Part shown: one piece after another, positions 1-11,899 of the stretch
Layout: the number at the start of each line of letters is the position of its first letter
Numbering within the stretch: the stretch's first letter is position 1
Made by a program: the position numbers and the translations under genes
The notes under the pieces: model-generated
What the model was told of the DNA's origin: nothing
Database searches by the model: none
The model's input: the letters and a program-made list of their open reading frames with translations, nothing else
Source: Anomaloglossus baeobatrachus
Lineage: Eukaryota; Chordata; Amphibia; Anura; Aromobatidae
Direction: 5' to 3'
Length of the DNA stretch: 64,000 bases
Assembly: GCF_048569485.1 (NCBI RefSeq)
Contig: NC_134364.1
Coordinates: forward strand, 126,575,081 to 126,639,080

Positions 1-43
1 TCCGCAAACCACGGCCCTAATATACAACCTCCTCTCCCCGCAG

Positions 44-3000
44 AGTCCACTGCATCCTCCTCCTCGTGGAGGCCTTCCTCTTCGGACTGTTCGTCACAGT
101 TATCTTCTATGATCAGGTAGGTGTGTTGTGTGGATACAGGAGAAACCCTATTGAGCAAGGATCTTCCAAAATGGCAAAGGATGGAGGCTTATGAATACTG
201 AGGGTGCAGATGACAGGGGTGATCATCGGAAACTAAGCAGGAAGATGACGGGCGGTCACCGAACTCGGAGGGTGGAGGCAGCGGGTGGTCACCGAACTCG
301 GAGGGTGGAGGCAGCGGGTGGTCACCGAACTCGGAGGGTGGAGGCAGCGGGTGGTCACCGAACTCGGAGGGTGGAGGCAGCGGGTGGTCACCGAACTCGG
401 AGGGTGGAGGCAGCGGGTGGTCACCGAACTCGGAGGGTGGAGGCAGCGGGTGGTCACCGAACTCGGAGGGTGGAGGCAGCGGGTGGTCACCGAACTCGGA
501 GGGTGGAGGCAGCGGGTGGTCACCGAACTCGGAGGGTGGAGGCAGCGGGTGGTCACCGAACTCGGAGGGTGGAGGCAGCGGGTGGTCACCGAACTCGGAG
601 GGTGGAGGCAGCGGGTGGTCACCGAACTCGGAGGGTGGAGGCAGCGGGTGGTCACCGAACTCGGAGGGTGGAGGCGGCGGGTGGTCACCGAACTCGGAGG
701 GTGGAGGCGGCGGGCGGTCACCGAACTCGGAGGATAGAGGTGGCGGGCAGTCACCAAACTCGGAGGATAGAGGTGGCGGGCAGTCACCAAACTCGGAGGA
801 TAGAGGTGGCGGGTGTCACCAGATACTGAGGATAAAGCAGACAGGCGGCAACCGGATACTAAGGATAGAGGCAGCAATCGGATACTGAGGATAAAGCCGG
901 CAACCGGATACTGCGTTCGGAGGCAGTGGGCGGCAGCCGGATACTGCGTTCGGAGGCGGTGGGCGGCAACCGGATACTGAGGACGGAGGCGACAACCGGA
1001 TACTGAGGACGGAGGCGGCAACCGGATACTGAGGACGGAGGCGGCAACCGGATACTGAGGACGGAGGCGGCAACCGGATACTGAGGACGGAGGCGGCAAC
1101 CGGATACTGAGGACGGAGGCGGCAACCGGATACTGAGGACGGAGGCGGCAACCGGATACTGAGGACGGAGGCGGCAACCGGATACTGAGGACGGAGGCGG
1201 CAACCGGATACTGAGGACGGAGGCGGCAACCGGATACTGAGGACGGAGGCGGCAACCGGATACTGAGGACGGAGGGAGCGGGCGGCAACCGGATACTGAG
1301 GACGGAGGCAGCGGTCGGCAACCGGATACTGAGGACGGAGGCAGCGGTCGGCAACCGGATACATAGGACGGAGGCAGCAGGCAAACACCAGATACTGAGG
1401 ACGGAGGCAGCGGGCAAACACCAGATACTGGGGACGGAGGCATCGTGCGGCAATTGGAAACCAAGGACAGAGGCGACGGGGGGGTCACCGGATGCTGAGG
1501 GCAGAAGCGACATTTCTCTTTTCCTCAGTCTCTTTGTGTTTTGTTAATTGATCAGTCTGTCTAATGCGGGCGTCACACGAGACGATCTATCGTGTGAGGC
1601 ATCGTCGGGGTCACGGTTTTCGTGACGCACATCCGGCATCGTTTGCGACGTCGTCTCGTGTGACACCTCCGAGCAACGCAGAATCGGTCACAAATCGTGA
1701 GTCGTGTACACGTCGCTCAGTTTGAAAAAATTGTTTATTTTTCATGGCGCCAGTTGTTCATCGTACCCGGGGCAGCACACATCGCTCCATGTGACACCCC
1801 GGGAACGATGAACACAGCGTACCTGCGTCCCGCGGCTCCCGCCGGCAATGCGGAAGGAGGTGGGCGGGATATTTACGTCCCGCTCATCTCCGCCCCTCCG
1901 CTTCTATTGGCCGGCGGCTGTGTGACGTCGCTGTGACGCCGAACATCCCTCCCCCTTCAGGAAGTGGACGTTCACCGCCCACAGCGAGGTCACTCAGCAG
2001 GTAAGTGCGTGTGACGGGGATTTCACAACTTTGTGCGCCACGGGCAGCGATTTGCCCGTGACGCACAAACGACGGGGGTGGGTACGATCGCACATGCAAT
2101 CACACAATCAGTCGACTCGTGTAAAGCAGGCATCACTCTGCTGTATTTTCCACACTTTCATCTTTTGCACCTTGCTCCATACTTTCTGCTATCATGCAAA
2201 TCAGATTGGTCCCTGTATAAATCTTGACTATTTTTTTTTTTTTTTATATTTATATACAGATCATGTCGATCATTACCGATGAGACGCCTATCGAGCAACT
2301 AAGGAAGAAACTCCTGAAAGAGGCAAATAAGGAAGTAGCTCACACTCGCAAACCGAAGATGGCGCTACTGAGGGAGGTGTTCGGAAGAGGTAAGAAAAAC
2401 CTATCTATCACCAGCAATTAGCGGTGACATCACTGAGAACACCGCCTATTCATCACCAGAGATCAGCGGTGACATCACTGAGAACACCGCCTATCCATCA
2501 CCAGAGATCAGCGGTGACATCACTGAGAACACCTCCTATTCATCACCAGAGATCAGCAGTGACATCACTGAGAACACCGCCTATCCATCACCAGAGATCA
2601 GCGGTGACATCACTGAGAACACCGCCTATTCATCACCAGAGATCAGCAGTGACATCACTGAGAACACCGCCTATCCATCACCAGAGATCAGCGGTGACAT
2701 CACTGACAACACCTCCTATCCATCACCAGAGATCAGCGGTGACATCACTGAGAACACCGCCTATCCATCACCAGAGATCAGCGGTGACATCACTGAGAAC
2801 ACCTCCTATTCATCACCAGAGATCAGCAGTGACATCACTGAGAACACCGCCTATCCATCACCAGAGATCAGCGGTGACATCACTGAGAACACCGCCTATT
2901 CATCACCAGAGATCAGCAGTGACATCACTGAGAACACCGCCTATCCATCACCAGAGATCAGCGGTGACATCACTGACAACACCTCCTATCCATCACCAGA

Positions 3001-4680
3001 GATCAGCGGTGACATCACTGAGAACACCGCCTATCCATCACCAGAGATCAGCGGTGACATCACTGACAACACCTCCTATCCATCACCAGAGATCAGCGGT
3101 GACATCACTGAGAACACTGCCTATCCATCACCAGAGATCAGCGGTGACATCACTGAGAACACCCCCTATCCATCACCAGAGATCAGCGGTGACATCACTG
3201 AGAACACCTCCTATCCATCACCAGAGATCAGCGGTGACATCACTGAGAACACCGCCTATCCATCACTAGAGACCAGCGGTGACATCACTGAGAACACCCC
3301 CTATCCATCACCAGAGATCAGCGGTGACATCACTGAGAACACCGCCTATCCATCACCAGAGATCAGCGGTGACATCACTGAGAACACCCCCTATCCATCA
3401 CCAGAGATCAGCGGTGACATCACTGAGAACACCCCCTATCCATCACCAGAGATCAGCGGTGACATCACTGAGAACACCCCCTATCCATCACCAGAGATCA
3501 GCAGTGACATCACTGAGAACACCTCCTATCCATCACCAGAGATCAGCGGTGACATCACTGAGAACACCCCCTATCCATCACCAGAGATCAGCGGTGACAT
3601 CACTGAGAACACCCCCTATCCATCACCAGAGATCAGCAGTGACATCACTGAGAACACCCCCTATCCATCACCAGAGATCAGCGGTGACATCACTGAGAAC
3701 ACCCCCTATCCATCACCAGAGATCAGCGGTGACATCACTGAGAACACCCCCTATCCATCACCAGAGATCAGCAGTGACATCACTGAGAACACCGCCTATC
3801 CATCACCAGAGATCAGCGGTGACATCACTGAGAACACCGCCTATCCATCACCACAGATCAGCGGTGACATCACTGAGAACACCGCCTATCCATCACCAGA
3901 GATCAGCAGTGACATCACTGAGAACACCTCCTATCCATCACCAGAGATCAGCGGTGACATCACTGAGAACACCTCCTATCCATCACCAGAGATCAGCGGT
4001 GACATCACTGAGAACACCACCTATCCATCACCAGAGATCAGCGGTGACATCACTGAGAACACCTCCTATCCATCACCAGAGATCAGCGGTGACATCACTG
4101 AGAACACCGCCTATCCATCACCAGAGATCAGCGGTGACATCACTGAGAACACCGCCTATCCATCACCAGAGATCAGCGGTGACATCACTGAGAACACCTC
4201 CTATCCATCACCAGAGATCAGCGGTGACATCACTGAGAACACCACCTATCCATCACTAGAGATCAGCGGTGACATCACTGAGAACACCTCCTATCCATCA
4301 CCAGAGATCAGCGGTGACATCACTGAGAACACCTCCTATCCATCACCAGAGATCAGCGGTGACATCACTGAGAACACCGCCTATCCATCACCAGAGATCA
4401 GCGGTGACATCACTGAGAACACCGCCTATCCATCACCAGAGATCAGCGGTGACATCACTGAGAACACCACCTATCCATCACCAGAGATCAGCGGTGACAT
4501 CACTGAGAACACCGCCTATCCATCACCAGAGATCAGCGGTGACATCACTGAGAATGCCGCCTATCCTAAAATTGTTTTTCTTTTTCTGCAGGGTCTATGG
4601 TCTGCTGGCTCTTCCCCTGTAACACGCCCCCATCCTCTGGTGGTCCCGCATACAGTTACCTCCCTGACTATGATGTGTAG
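44..4680 (+). CDS. ZDHHC3/7-like palmitoyltransferase, last three coding exons
   Basis: This is the 3' part of a DHHC S-acyltransferase, an integral membrane enzyme that attaches palmitate to cysteines of cytosolic proteins, usually at the Golgi. The exons are 44-116, 2260-2389 and 4592-4680, each with AG/GT borders and matching phases. The first encodes the last membrane helix (CILLLVEAFLFGLFVTVIFY). The second holds TDETPIEQL, which matches the TDETGIEQL stretch (TTxE region) of human ZDHHC3 as I recall it, and ends in the conserved VFG (PaCCT) motif. The third ends YLPDYDV-stop, a hydrophobic C-terminus like the PDZ ligands of ZDHHC3 and ZDHHC7. The DHHC catalytic core lies upstream, outside the window. 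Both introns carry minisatellites. Family assignment is firm. Whether it is zdhhc3, zdhhc7 or a paralog lost in mammals is open, so no symbol is given. Confidence 0.82.
247..818. repeat. 33-bp minisatellite in the first visible ZDHHC-like intron
   Basis: About 17 tandem copies of a G-rich 33-bp unit containing GGTGGTCACCGAACTCGGAG. Copies 1-14 are nearly identical and the last three diverge (ATAGAGGTGGC variants). Because 33 is a multiple of three it stays open in a coding frame, which explains the spurious 212-codon frame. It lies wholly inside an intron. Confidence 0.95.
819..1505. repeat. 26-bp minisatellite adjoining the 33-bp array
   Basis: About 25 copies of a unit built on GGATACTGAGGACGGAGGCG, mostly 26 bp apart, with longer 32-33 bp variants at both ends. 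The edge units share GGAGG-rich blocks with the neighbouring 33-bp array, and the join near 800-860 is gradual, so the two arrays look related. Open reading frames on the - strand here are repeat artefacts. Confidence 0.93.
1562..2136. mobile_element. Possible non-autonomous DNA transposon with imperfect inverted ends
   Basis: A GC-rich, CpG-rich 575-bp block inside the ZDHHC-like intron, distinct from the arrays and AT-rich sequence around it. Its left end (ATGCGGGCGTCACACGAG) and the reverse complement of its right end (ATGCCTGCTTTACACGAG) agree at about 13 of 18 positions, suggesting degraded terminal inverted repeats. Internally it has several short palindromic stretches around CGTGTGA. 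No transposase is visible and no clear target duplication was found, so the family is unassigned. Confidence 0.45.
2421..4556. repeat. 45-bp minisatellite in the last ZDHHC-like intron
   Basis: About 47 copies of a 45-bp unit that begins GGTGACATCACTGAGAACAC and ends CATCACCAGAGATCAGC. It starts about 30 bases after the splice donor at 2390 and ends about 35 bases before the acceptor at 4591, so it fills almost the whole intron. Variation is limited to a few positions (CCGCC, CCTCC, CCCCC or CCACC; GCGG or GCAG). Each unit carries TGACATCA, a one-mismatch ATF/CREB-like octamer. The long frames reading TSLRTPPIHHQRSAV are repeat artefacts. Confidence 0.97.
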
Positions 4681-5865
4681 GGGTCTGGAGGTGGTAGGTG
4701 TGGGCATCTCTCCGGGGTCCGGGCCGCTTGCTGTGGTTGCACTATGGATGTACTGTTACTTGTACACATCTTGTGGCTGCTGTGCTGCCCTCCAGTGGTC
4801 GGTCTGCAGAATGCACTGCTGATGTGTCTCATCCTCAGACTTTTTTTTTTAACTCTTGTGGTTTCTATCGGACGTTACTATTTGCTGCTGTGGATACTGA
4901 TGTGGGGTTTTTCTACATTTTTGGGCCTCGCTGACATTCACCCGCTGATGCTGAGTGTAATCCTGTAATAACTCCTGTTCCTCTGCACTGGATTTATTTT
5001 ACTTGTATTTATTGAGTTGTTTTCTATGCCACTTGCTGAGTTCAGTGACTTTATGACGAGCGATTTCCACCAAGTGTTTATTTTGAAGCTTAAGCTGCTG
5101 CTCTGTCCCCCATGCTTTATACTTAAGCTCTGCTTTTTCAGAATGGCTGCACTTGGAGAGCTGATTTCCGTTCCAGCAAGGACTGAAATATTGTAAATAC
5201 AAGAAGCTTGTCACTGAGGGGGAGGAGCTTCATTAAGGGGAGGGGCCTGGCGATCGGATTTGCTTTCCCTTGTACTGTCCTCGGTGAGAGGAGGCAGATA
5301 ACAAAGTGTTAATTGTCAGAGTATTATAACCACTGGACTGTGCCTGGAAATGAAGCTGCTCTGAGCGGAAAGCATCGTTATAGTTTGCTCTAATTAATAT
5401 TTATATGGTGGCTGTTCTGCAGTCACTGCTCCTCCTGCACATAAAAGGCCGGATCATGTCCTATTCCTCCAGTCACAGCCGGAGCTGCCGCCTGCACTAC
5501 CTCCCCCCTCTCTGCTGCCCCCGCAGGCTCGTGGTGGCTCTATCTTACCTCTCCTGCAGTTTTGTGAGTGTCCAGCAGATGGCGCTCCTGCTGCACTCCT
5601 CCGGCCGCGGTCTGTTACGGAGAAGCCACGTAGGCCGTCTGCTGCAGGCCAGCGGTGCACTACGACTCCCACCCTCCTCCCAAGCATCAGCACAGCTACT
5701 GCACCAAAGCACTGTGGGTAATGATACCAGACAGCACAGCTCTGTATCTGCATATTACGGACCAAGCCCCCCTCGTCTCTGCTGTAAGATATATTTATTG
5801 CTGGGGTCTCTTTTTAGGCTGAGGATATCTCTGAAGTTGGGGATTTTGGGGGCTGATATAATAAA
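4681..5865 (+). other. Putative 3' UTR of the ZDHHC-like gene
   Basis: Sequence after the stop codon with no convincing coding potential. A canonical AATAAA occurs at 5860-5865, about 1.2 kb after the stop, and is the best poly(A) candidate I saw. The open frame at 5405-5902 has no recognisable domain. Confidence 0.35.
5572..5586 (+). promoter_or_regulatory. CTCF-like binding motif
   Basis: CCAGCAGATGGCGCT fits the vertebrate CTCF core (CCASYAGRKGGCR) at every position. It lies downstream of the ZDHHC-like coding region and beyond the 3' end of the convergent adamts4 gene, where a boundary site would be plausible. Only the motif is seen; occupancy is unknown. Confidence 0.5.
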
Positions 5866-6419
5866 TGCAATCCTCATCTCCGTGTTATGCTTCATGTGTT
5901 AATCCCGGATATAAGGGGTCAGAACGGCTACTGGTCCGTATATAACGCGGCGGCCAGGCTGATAACAGGGAGTAATAGGCTGTAGTCACATCCTCCTTTC
6001 AATCTAAACTGGCTGATCACAGGGAAAACGTTACCTGGGCCTGTGGAAGGCGGCACTGGCCCTTTAAGGCGGTTCTCCGGTCTGGCGACGTGCTGCAGAT
6101 GTGAATCCTCATCGTCCCGGCTGTGGTTTGCAGATAGAGATTTACAGATCTAGGGCCCCTCCTGTACCTAGTTCAGGGCCCGATGTGAGGGCCTAAGTGC
6201 TGCGAGCTGCTTGTCTCTGCCCATTTCTGCAGCTCGCCCGCACTGACCACCCGGCAGAGGCCACCCGGCAGAGGCCACCCGTACAGCTGCTGATGCTCCA
6301 TAGCAGGGGCCTGTGTGTTCTTATACTCTGTCCTGCTATTGCCATTCTCCACAGGCCGCACATGAGATTCCTAATACTTACTATTAGGGGCCTTTATGTC
6401 ACCCTATGAGGATGAATGC

Positions 6420-8870
6420 CACTCCATCTTGACCTCCATGGCCTGTCCTGCACTGACTGTTCTCACTGGCCTCTCTCGTCATGACTGTTCTCCATAGCCC
6501 ACCTCTCCCTGACCGTTCGCTGCAAGTCGCTTTATCATGTCTGTTCTCTAAACCCCACCCAACCATGACTGTTCTCTGCAGATCACTACACCATGTCTGC
6601 TCTCTAAAGCCCACCCCACCCAGATCATACTATGCAGGCCACTTCACCATGTCCATTTGCTATAGCACACTCCACCTTTTCAGTTCTCTGAAAGATGTTC
6701 CACCATGTCCGTTCTCTATAGCCCTACCCACCCTGACTATTCTCTGCAGGCCACTCCACCATGTCTGTTCTCTATAGCCCACCCCACACTGACCATTCTC
6801 TGCAGGCTGCTTCACCATGTTTGTTCTCTATAGCTCACCCCACCCTGCCTGTTCTCTGCAGCCTGTTCCACCATTCTCTATATCTTTACCCCACCCACAC
6901 CGTTCTCTGCAGGCTGCTTCACTATGATTGTTCTCTATAGCCCAACCCACCTTGACCGTTCTCTGCAGGCCACTACACCATGTCTGTTCTGTATAGCCCA
7001 CCCCACCCTGACTGTTCTCTGCAGGCCACTCCACCATGCCTGTTCTCTATAGCCCACCCCACACTGAGCATTCTCTGCAGGCTGCTTCACCATGTTTGTT
7101 CTCTATAGCTCACCCCACCCTGACTGTTCTCTGCATGCTGCTTCACCATGTTTGTTCTCTATAGCTCACCCCACCCTGACTGTTCTCTGCAGGCTGCTTC
7201 ACCATGTTTGTTCTCTATAGCTCACCCCACCCTGCCTGTTCTCTGCAGCCTGTTCCACCATTCTCTATAGCTTTACCCCACCCACACCGTTCTCTGCAGG
7301 CTGCTTTACTATGTTTGTTCTCTATAGCCCAACCCACCCTAACCGTTCTCTGCAGGCCACTACACCATGTCTGTTCTGTATAGCCCACCCCACCCTGACT
7401 GTTCTCTGCAGGCCACTCTACCATGTCTGTTCTCTATAGCCCAACCCACACTGACCGTTCTCTGCAGGCTGCTTCACCTTGTCTGTTCTCTATATAGCCC
7501 ACCCCACACTGACCGTTCTCTGCACCATGTCTGTTCTCTATAGCCCACCCCACCCTGACCGTTCTCTGCAGGCTGCTCCACCATGTCTGTGCTCTATAAC
7601 CCACCCCACCCTGACCGTTCTCTGCAGGCTGCTCCACCATGTCTGTTCTCTATAGCCCACCCCACCCACACTGTTCTCTGCAGGCCACTCTACCATGTCT
7701 GTTCTCTATAGCCCACCCCACCCTGACCGTTCTCTGCAGGCCACTCTACCATGTCTGTTCTCTATAGCCCACCCCACCCTGACCGTTCTCTGCAGGCCAC
7801 TCTACCATGTCTGTTCTCTATAACCCACCCCACCCACACCGTTCTCTGCAGGCCACTCTACCATGTCTGTTCTCTATAACCCACCCCACCCACACCGTTC
7901 TCTGCAGGCCACTCTACCATGTCTGTTCTCTATAACCCACCCCACCCACACCGTTCTCTGCAGGCCACTCTACCATGTCTGTTCTCTATAACCCACCCCA
8001 CCCACACCGTTCTCTGCAGGCCACTCTACCATGTCTGTTCTCTATAACCCACCCCACCCACACCATTCTCTGCAGGCCACTCTACCATGTCTGTTCTCTA
8101 TAACCCACCCCACCCACACCGTTCTCTGCAGGCCACTCTACCATGTCTGTTCTCTATAACCCACCCCACCCACACCGTTCTCTGCAGGCCACTCTATGTC
8201 TGTTCTCTATGGACCACCCCACCCACACCGTTCTCTGCAGGCCACTCTACCATGTCTGTTCTCTATAGCCCACCCCACCCACACCGTTCTCTGCAGGCCA
8301 CTCTACCATGTCTGTTCTCTATAACCCACCCCACCCACACCGTTCTCTGCAGGCCACTCTACCATGTCTGTTCTCTATAACCCACCCCACCCACACCGTT
8401 CTCTGCAGGCCACTCTACCATGTCTGTTCTCTATAACCCACCCCACCCACACCGTTCTCTGCAGGCCACTCTACCATGTCTGTTCTCTATAACCCACCCC
8501 ACCCACACCGTTCTCTGCAGGCCACTCTACCATGTCTGTTCTCTATAACCCACCCCACCCACACCGTTCTCTGCAGGCCACTCTACCATGTCTGTTCTCT
8601 ATAACCCACCCCACCCACACCGTTCTCTGCAGGCCACTCTACCATGTCTGTTCTCTATAACCCACCCCACCCACACCGTTCTCTGCAGGCCACTCTATGT
8701 CTGTTCTCTATGGACCACCCCACCCACACCGTTCTCTGCAGGCCACTCTACCATGTCTGTTCTCTATAGCCCACCCCACCCACACCGTTCTCTGCAGGCC
8801 ACTCTACCATGTCTGTTCTCTATAGCCCACCCACACCGTTCTCTGCAGGCCGCTCCACCCTTATAATTCT
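6420..8870. repeat. 56-bp minisatellite between the two genes
   Basis: Tandem array of a pyrimidine-rich 56-bp unit containing ACCATGTCTGTTCTCTATA and CCGTTCTCTGCAGG. Units are heterogeneous from 6420 to about 7600 and nearly identical from about 7780 to 8830. Blocks are duplicated on a larger scale: 6828-7037 recurs at 7215-7424 (387-bp step), and 8087-8380 recurs from 8588 (501-bp step) including a distinctive shortened unit. Open frames here are artefacts. Confidence 0.95.
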
Positions 8871-8955
8871 TTGTAGCCAACCCCGTCCTGACCATTCTCC
8901 AAAGCCCTTCTCCTTTTGACCGTTCTCTGCCGGCCGCTCATGCAACTGCTCATTT

Positions 8956-9025
8956 GTAGAGATGACTGAACCCGTGGAAGTTCGGATCTATCTGAACACC
9001 GGGCCTCGGGTTCACTCATCTCTAC
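8956..9025. mobile_element. 70-bp palindromic miniature element
   Basis: A 70-bp sequence whose first 18 bases (GTAGAGATGACTGAACCC) match the reverse complement of its last 18 with one mismatch, so it can fold into a hairpin. Sequences of the type GTAGAGATGAGYGAACC are, as I recall, a very common dispersed repeat in frogs. It has no coding capacity. Confidence 0.55.
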
Positions 9026-11463
9026 TCGTGTCTGACGCTACGAGGGGCTCTCGCCATGCTGGGGATGTGCAGGATGTTACGGGTTTATGTAGAATCAGTG
9101 ACAGCAACACTCATTACTTCCACAGCGACCCTTCACACTTTGGCCGGTGAGAGTAACTCCCTACACTTTTAGGATGAGACCCTACGGTGCCATAATGGGC
9201 GCCATTATTGTGTCTGGGGATGTCCGGTGCACGCTCCTGGACTTGCCTCAGTTATAACATGATGGAGAGGGCTCGCAGTGTAACGAACGCTCACAAATCC
9301 ATCCATGCCATACATCACACACAATACAGACACAACAAAATGCGGATCGTTCTTATTTTATATAAATAGATATTAAATAATTTTGTGCATTTTAACAATA
9401 GAAAAAAAAAGGACAATTATATGAAACCATCATCGCTAAATCACAATATGAGGATTGGTCTGACCCTTCCAAGACCTGAGACCCTGAGATCTGAGGCTGC
9501 AGACCGCACCGCGTGGGCAGACGGCGGTTGCCCTTGATAGGAGGGTGGTGTCTGATCATGTGCGGCATGGGAGTGGCGCTCAACGCATTAGTAGTGTCCT
9601 GCTCTACGGTGGAGGTTGCTTCTGGTTATGCTTTCAGTAATTTTATGCTTTGGATCAAGGTTTATGTTATGTTTACTAGATCTGGCTTTTCCATATGCTA
9701 CCATACATGACGGCACCGCGTTGTCTCAGTGCGTCGTTTTGTGTGGTCACATGACACCAGCCGCACCGCCATTGAAGTGTGATTATCTCATATTAATTAT
9801 AACCAGTGTCTGGCTGGTGGATCTGTCTCCAGTTTACAGTGCAAAGCATTGTGGGTCACTAAGCTAAGACATGTGGCACAGCATCTGCTGCACAGAAAGC
9901 TCGGGAAGGTGGTGGCGGTGGCGGGCTCTCTTGTCATGAGTCCTAGAGATCATCTCTATAGCCTTAATTGTGGGAATATCCCATCTGCTGGTGGCTCAGG
10001 CGGTATGACTCTTCTGATGGGACCATATGGACCATCTATAGGCTTCAGCTGAGGAGGGGGTGGTAAGTGGGATCATATGTCTTTCTATTGGTGTGGCTGT
10101 CCAATACATATGTCTAGTTGGGGATAACTAACTTTATGTTGGATTTCGAGAGCTGTTGGTTGGACCTGTAACCATAATATCAATGTTTTGCAGTTTTCCG
10201 GGCGCCCTGTACCATATTTGGCTAATATAAAAGAATAAATACATAAATAGAATAGGATGTGTGCACAACAGGCCGGACTGTACCGAGAGCCGTAGGGAGC
10301 CTTTGGTCGTTCCTTGTTGGAGACACCCATTTTATAGACTTTTGGCCAAGTTGTGTGCCCTTATGTTAACTCAGAACTTTCTAGCTACATACTGTATTTT
10401 GGTAATGTTAGCACCATTATGTCCCAAGAAACAGGATTCACTTGTATCCAACTTTAGTCTTGATTACATTACATTAAGTCATGCTGGGATTGTGGGATAG
10501 AAACAGTCTGCAGCACCTCCGATGTCTGAAGAGACAATCTATAATCTAATAGACATTGTATGGGAGAAGCACCATGGGTGAGGCTCCCATATTATATGGT
10601 AGACCTCATGAGGTGAGGCAACTATGTTGTATGTAGGCCTTTTCAAGTGGGGACCCCATGGTTTTTGGTAGACCTTGTGAGGTGGGGCCCTCGTGTTGTA
10701 TGGTAGACCTCGTGAGGTGGGACTTTACAGTAGCAAAGCTTCCAATTCTATCAAAACACCCGATGAGAAGGTAAAACGTTTCCGACATCAGCAATCCTTC
10801 TCAAGTATCTATGACTAGGCACCTTTCAGGTTTCTCAAAATATCACCTTTCATCAACCTACCATTATTCCTCAGCCCCATGCCCTTCTTTAGTGAATAGC
10901 TAGTAGCGCTCTCAGGGCTTTGCTTTAAAGGTTTTGGTATCGACCTATTTTATCCTATATATTTAATGTTCATATTAAATAATTTCAGGTTTCCAGACCC
11001 TACTTCTCAGTCCTCCATGAGGAATCAACTCCTCAGAACCAGATATCGAAGAGTTTATTGATAAGTCTTTCAAATCCCTCGAGAATTGGTTTGTTCCCTT
11101 TCAATTTTTGTTCTGCAAAGAAATGTCCAGAGCAAAGTTGAAGGTCAAAAGGAAGACGTTTTGGAAGAAGCCACCAGTAGTGGACCAGCCATCATAACTG
11201 GTTTATTTCTGTATAAGAGTCTCTAAGGCTCTTCTGAGATTTCCGTTGTGAGGCGTCTGTAATGCTGATCACCCATTACAAGTCTTTGGATGATTACATG
11301 CTGTGTGAGCCAATATGGCAGAAGTTGCCTTAAATGTGGACCCGGAACAAGGTTTTTGTATCCGAATCGAAGACTTCATAAAACCTTCATTTCCAGCCTA
11401 ATATAAAAAGGTAAAAGTAAGTGTTTTTTTTGTTTTTTTGTTTGTTTCACTTTTAAGTGTTGC
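9026..11463. other. Intergenic region and adamts4 3' side; no further gene seen
   Basis: No coding exon is recognisable. A weak local repeat of about 45 bp, built on GGTAGACCTCGTGAGGTGGG, occurs four times at about 10570-10725. Two AATAAA signals on the - strand (11207-11202 and 11059-11054) lie 257 and 405 bases past the adamts4 stop and are candidate poly(A) sites, so the right part is probably its 3' UTR. Confidence 0.5.
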
Positions 11464-11899
11464 CTATTTTCGGCTGTTTCTTGTCCTCTTCAGGATTTCG
11501 AGTATTTGCGCTCTTCGTTTCATCCAATCTTCTACAGGTTTCTTTGGTTGAGTTGCACGTGTGACCGGTTTGGGGACAAAGAAGGTGTACTTTAGACGTG
11601 GGGCTCTTTGGTCACTTACGACCAAAGCTTGAATGGTCAAGGACTCTTTCAGGGGTCCACGTCCTATGATAGTCTCAGTGGATTTGATGGCTCCGTTGTA
11701 TCGTAAGGTCATACCTCCTCCAACGTTGACATCTAGTTCAGATGGCACCAAGTTGTAATTACCATTGAGACTGTAAGTCCCGTCCTGACGTTTCAAAGCC
11801 AAGTAAACTCCGTCACTGGTGGAGGATGACCCGCTGTTCTGACGGATCAGGATGTTGGTTGCTCCAGCCGGGATGGTAACCACGTCGTTGTATCCATAC
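11464..11899 (-). CDS. adamts4: adamts4 exon 9: spacer domain and C-terminus
   Basis: Begins with the last base of an arginine codon, then [20 protein letters not shown], the start of the main spacer segment. It ends [21 protein letters not shown]-stop with TAG at 11466-11464. The spacer binds matrix and substrate. The absence of a following thrombospondin repeat is diagnostic of ADAMTS4. The acceptor AG is at 11901-11900. Confidence 0.96.

Noticed and set aside
2424-4622. Repeat protein TSLRTPPIHHQRSAV
   Set aside because: Lies inside an intron with good flanking splice sites; the exon frame stops before the array.
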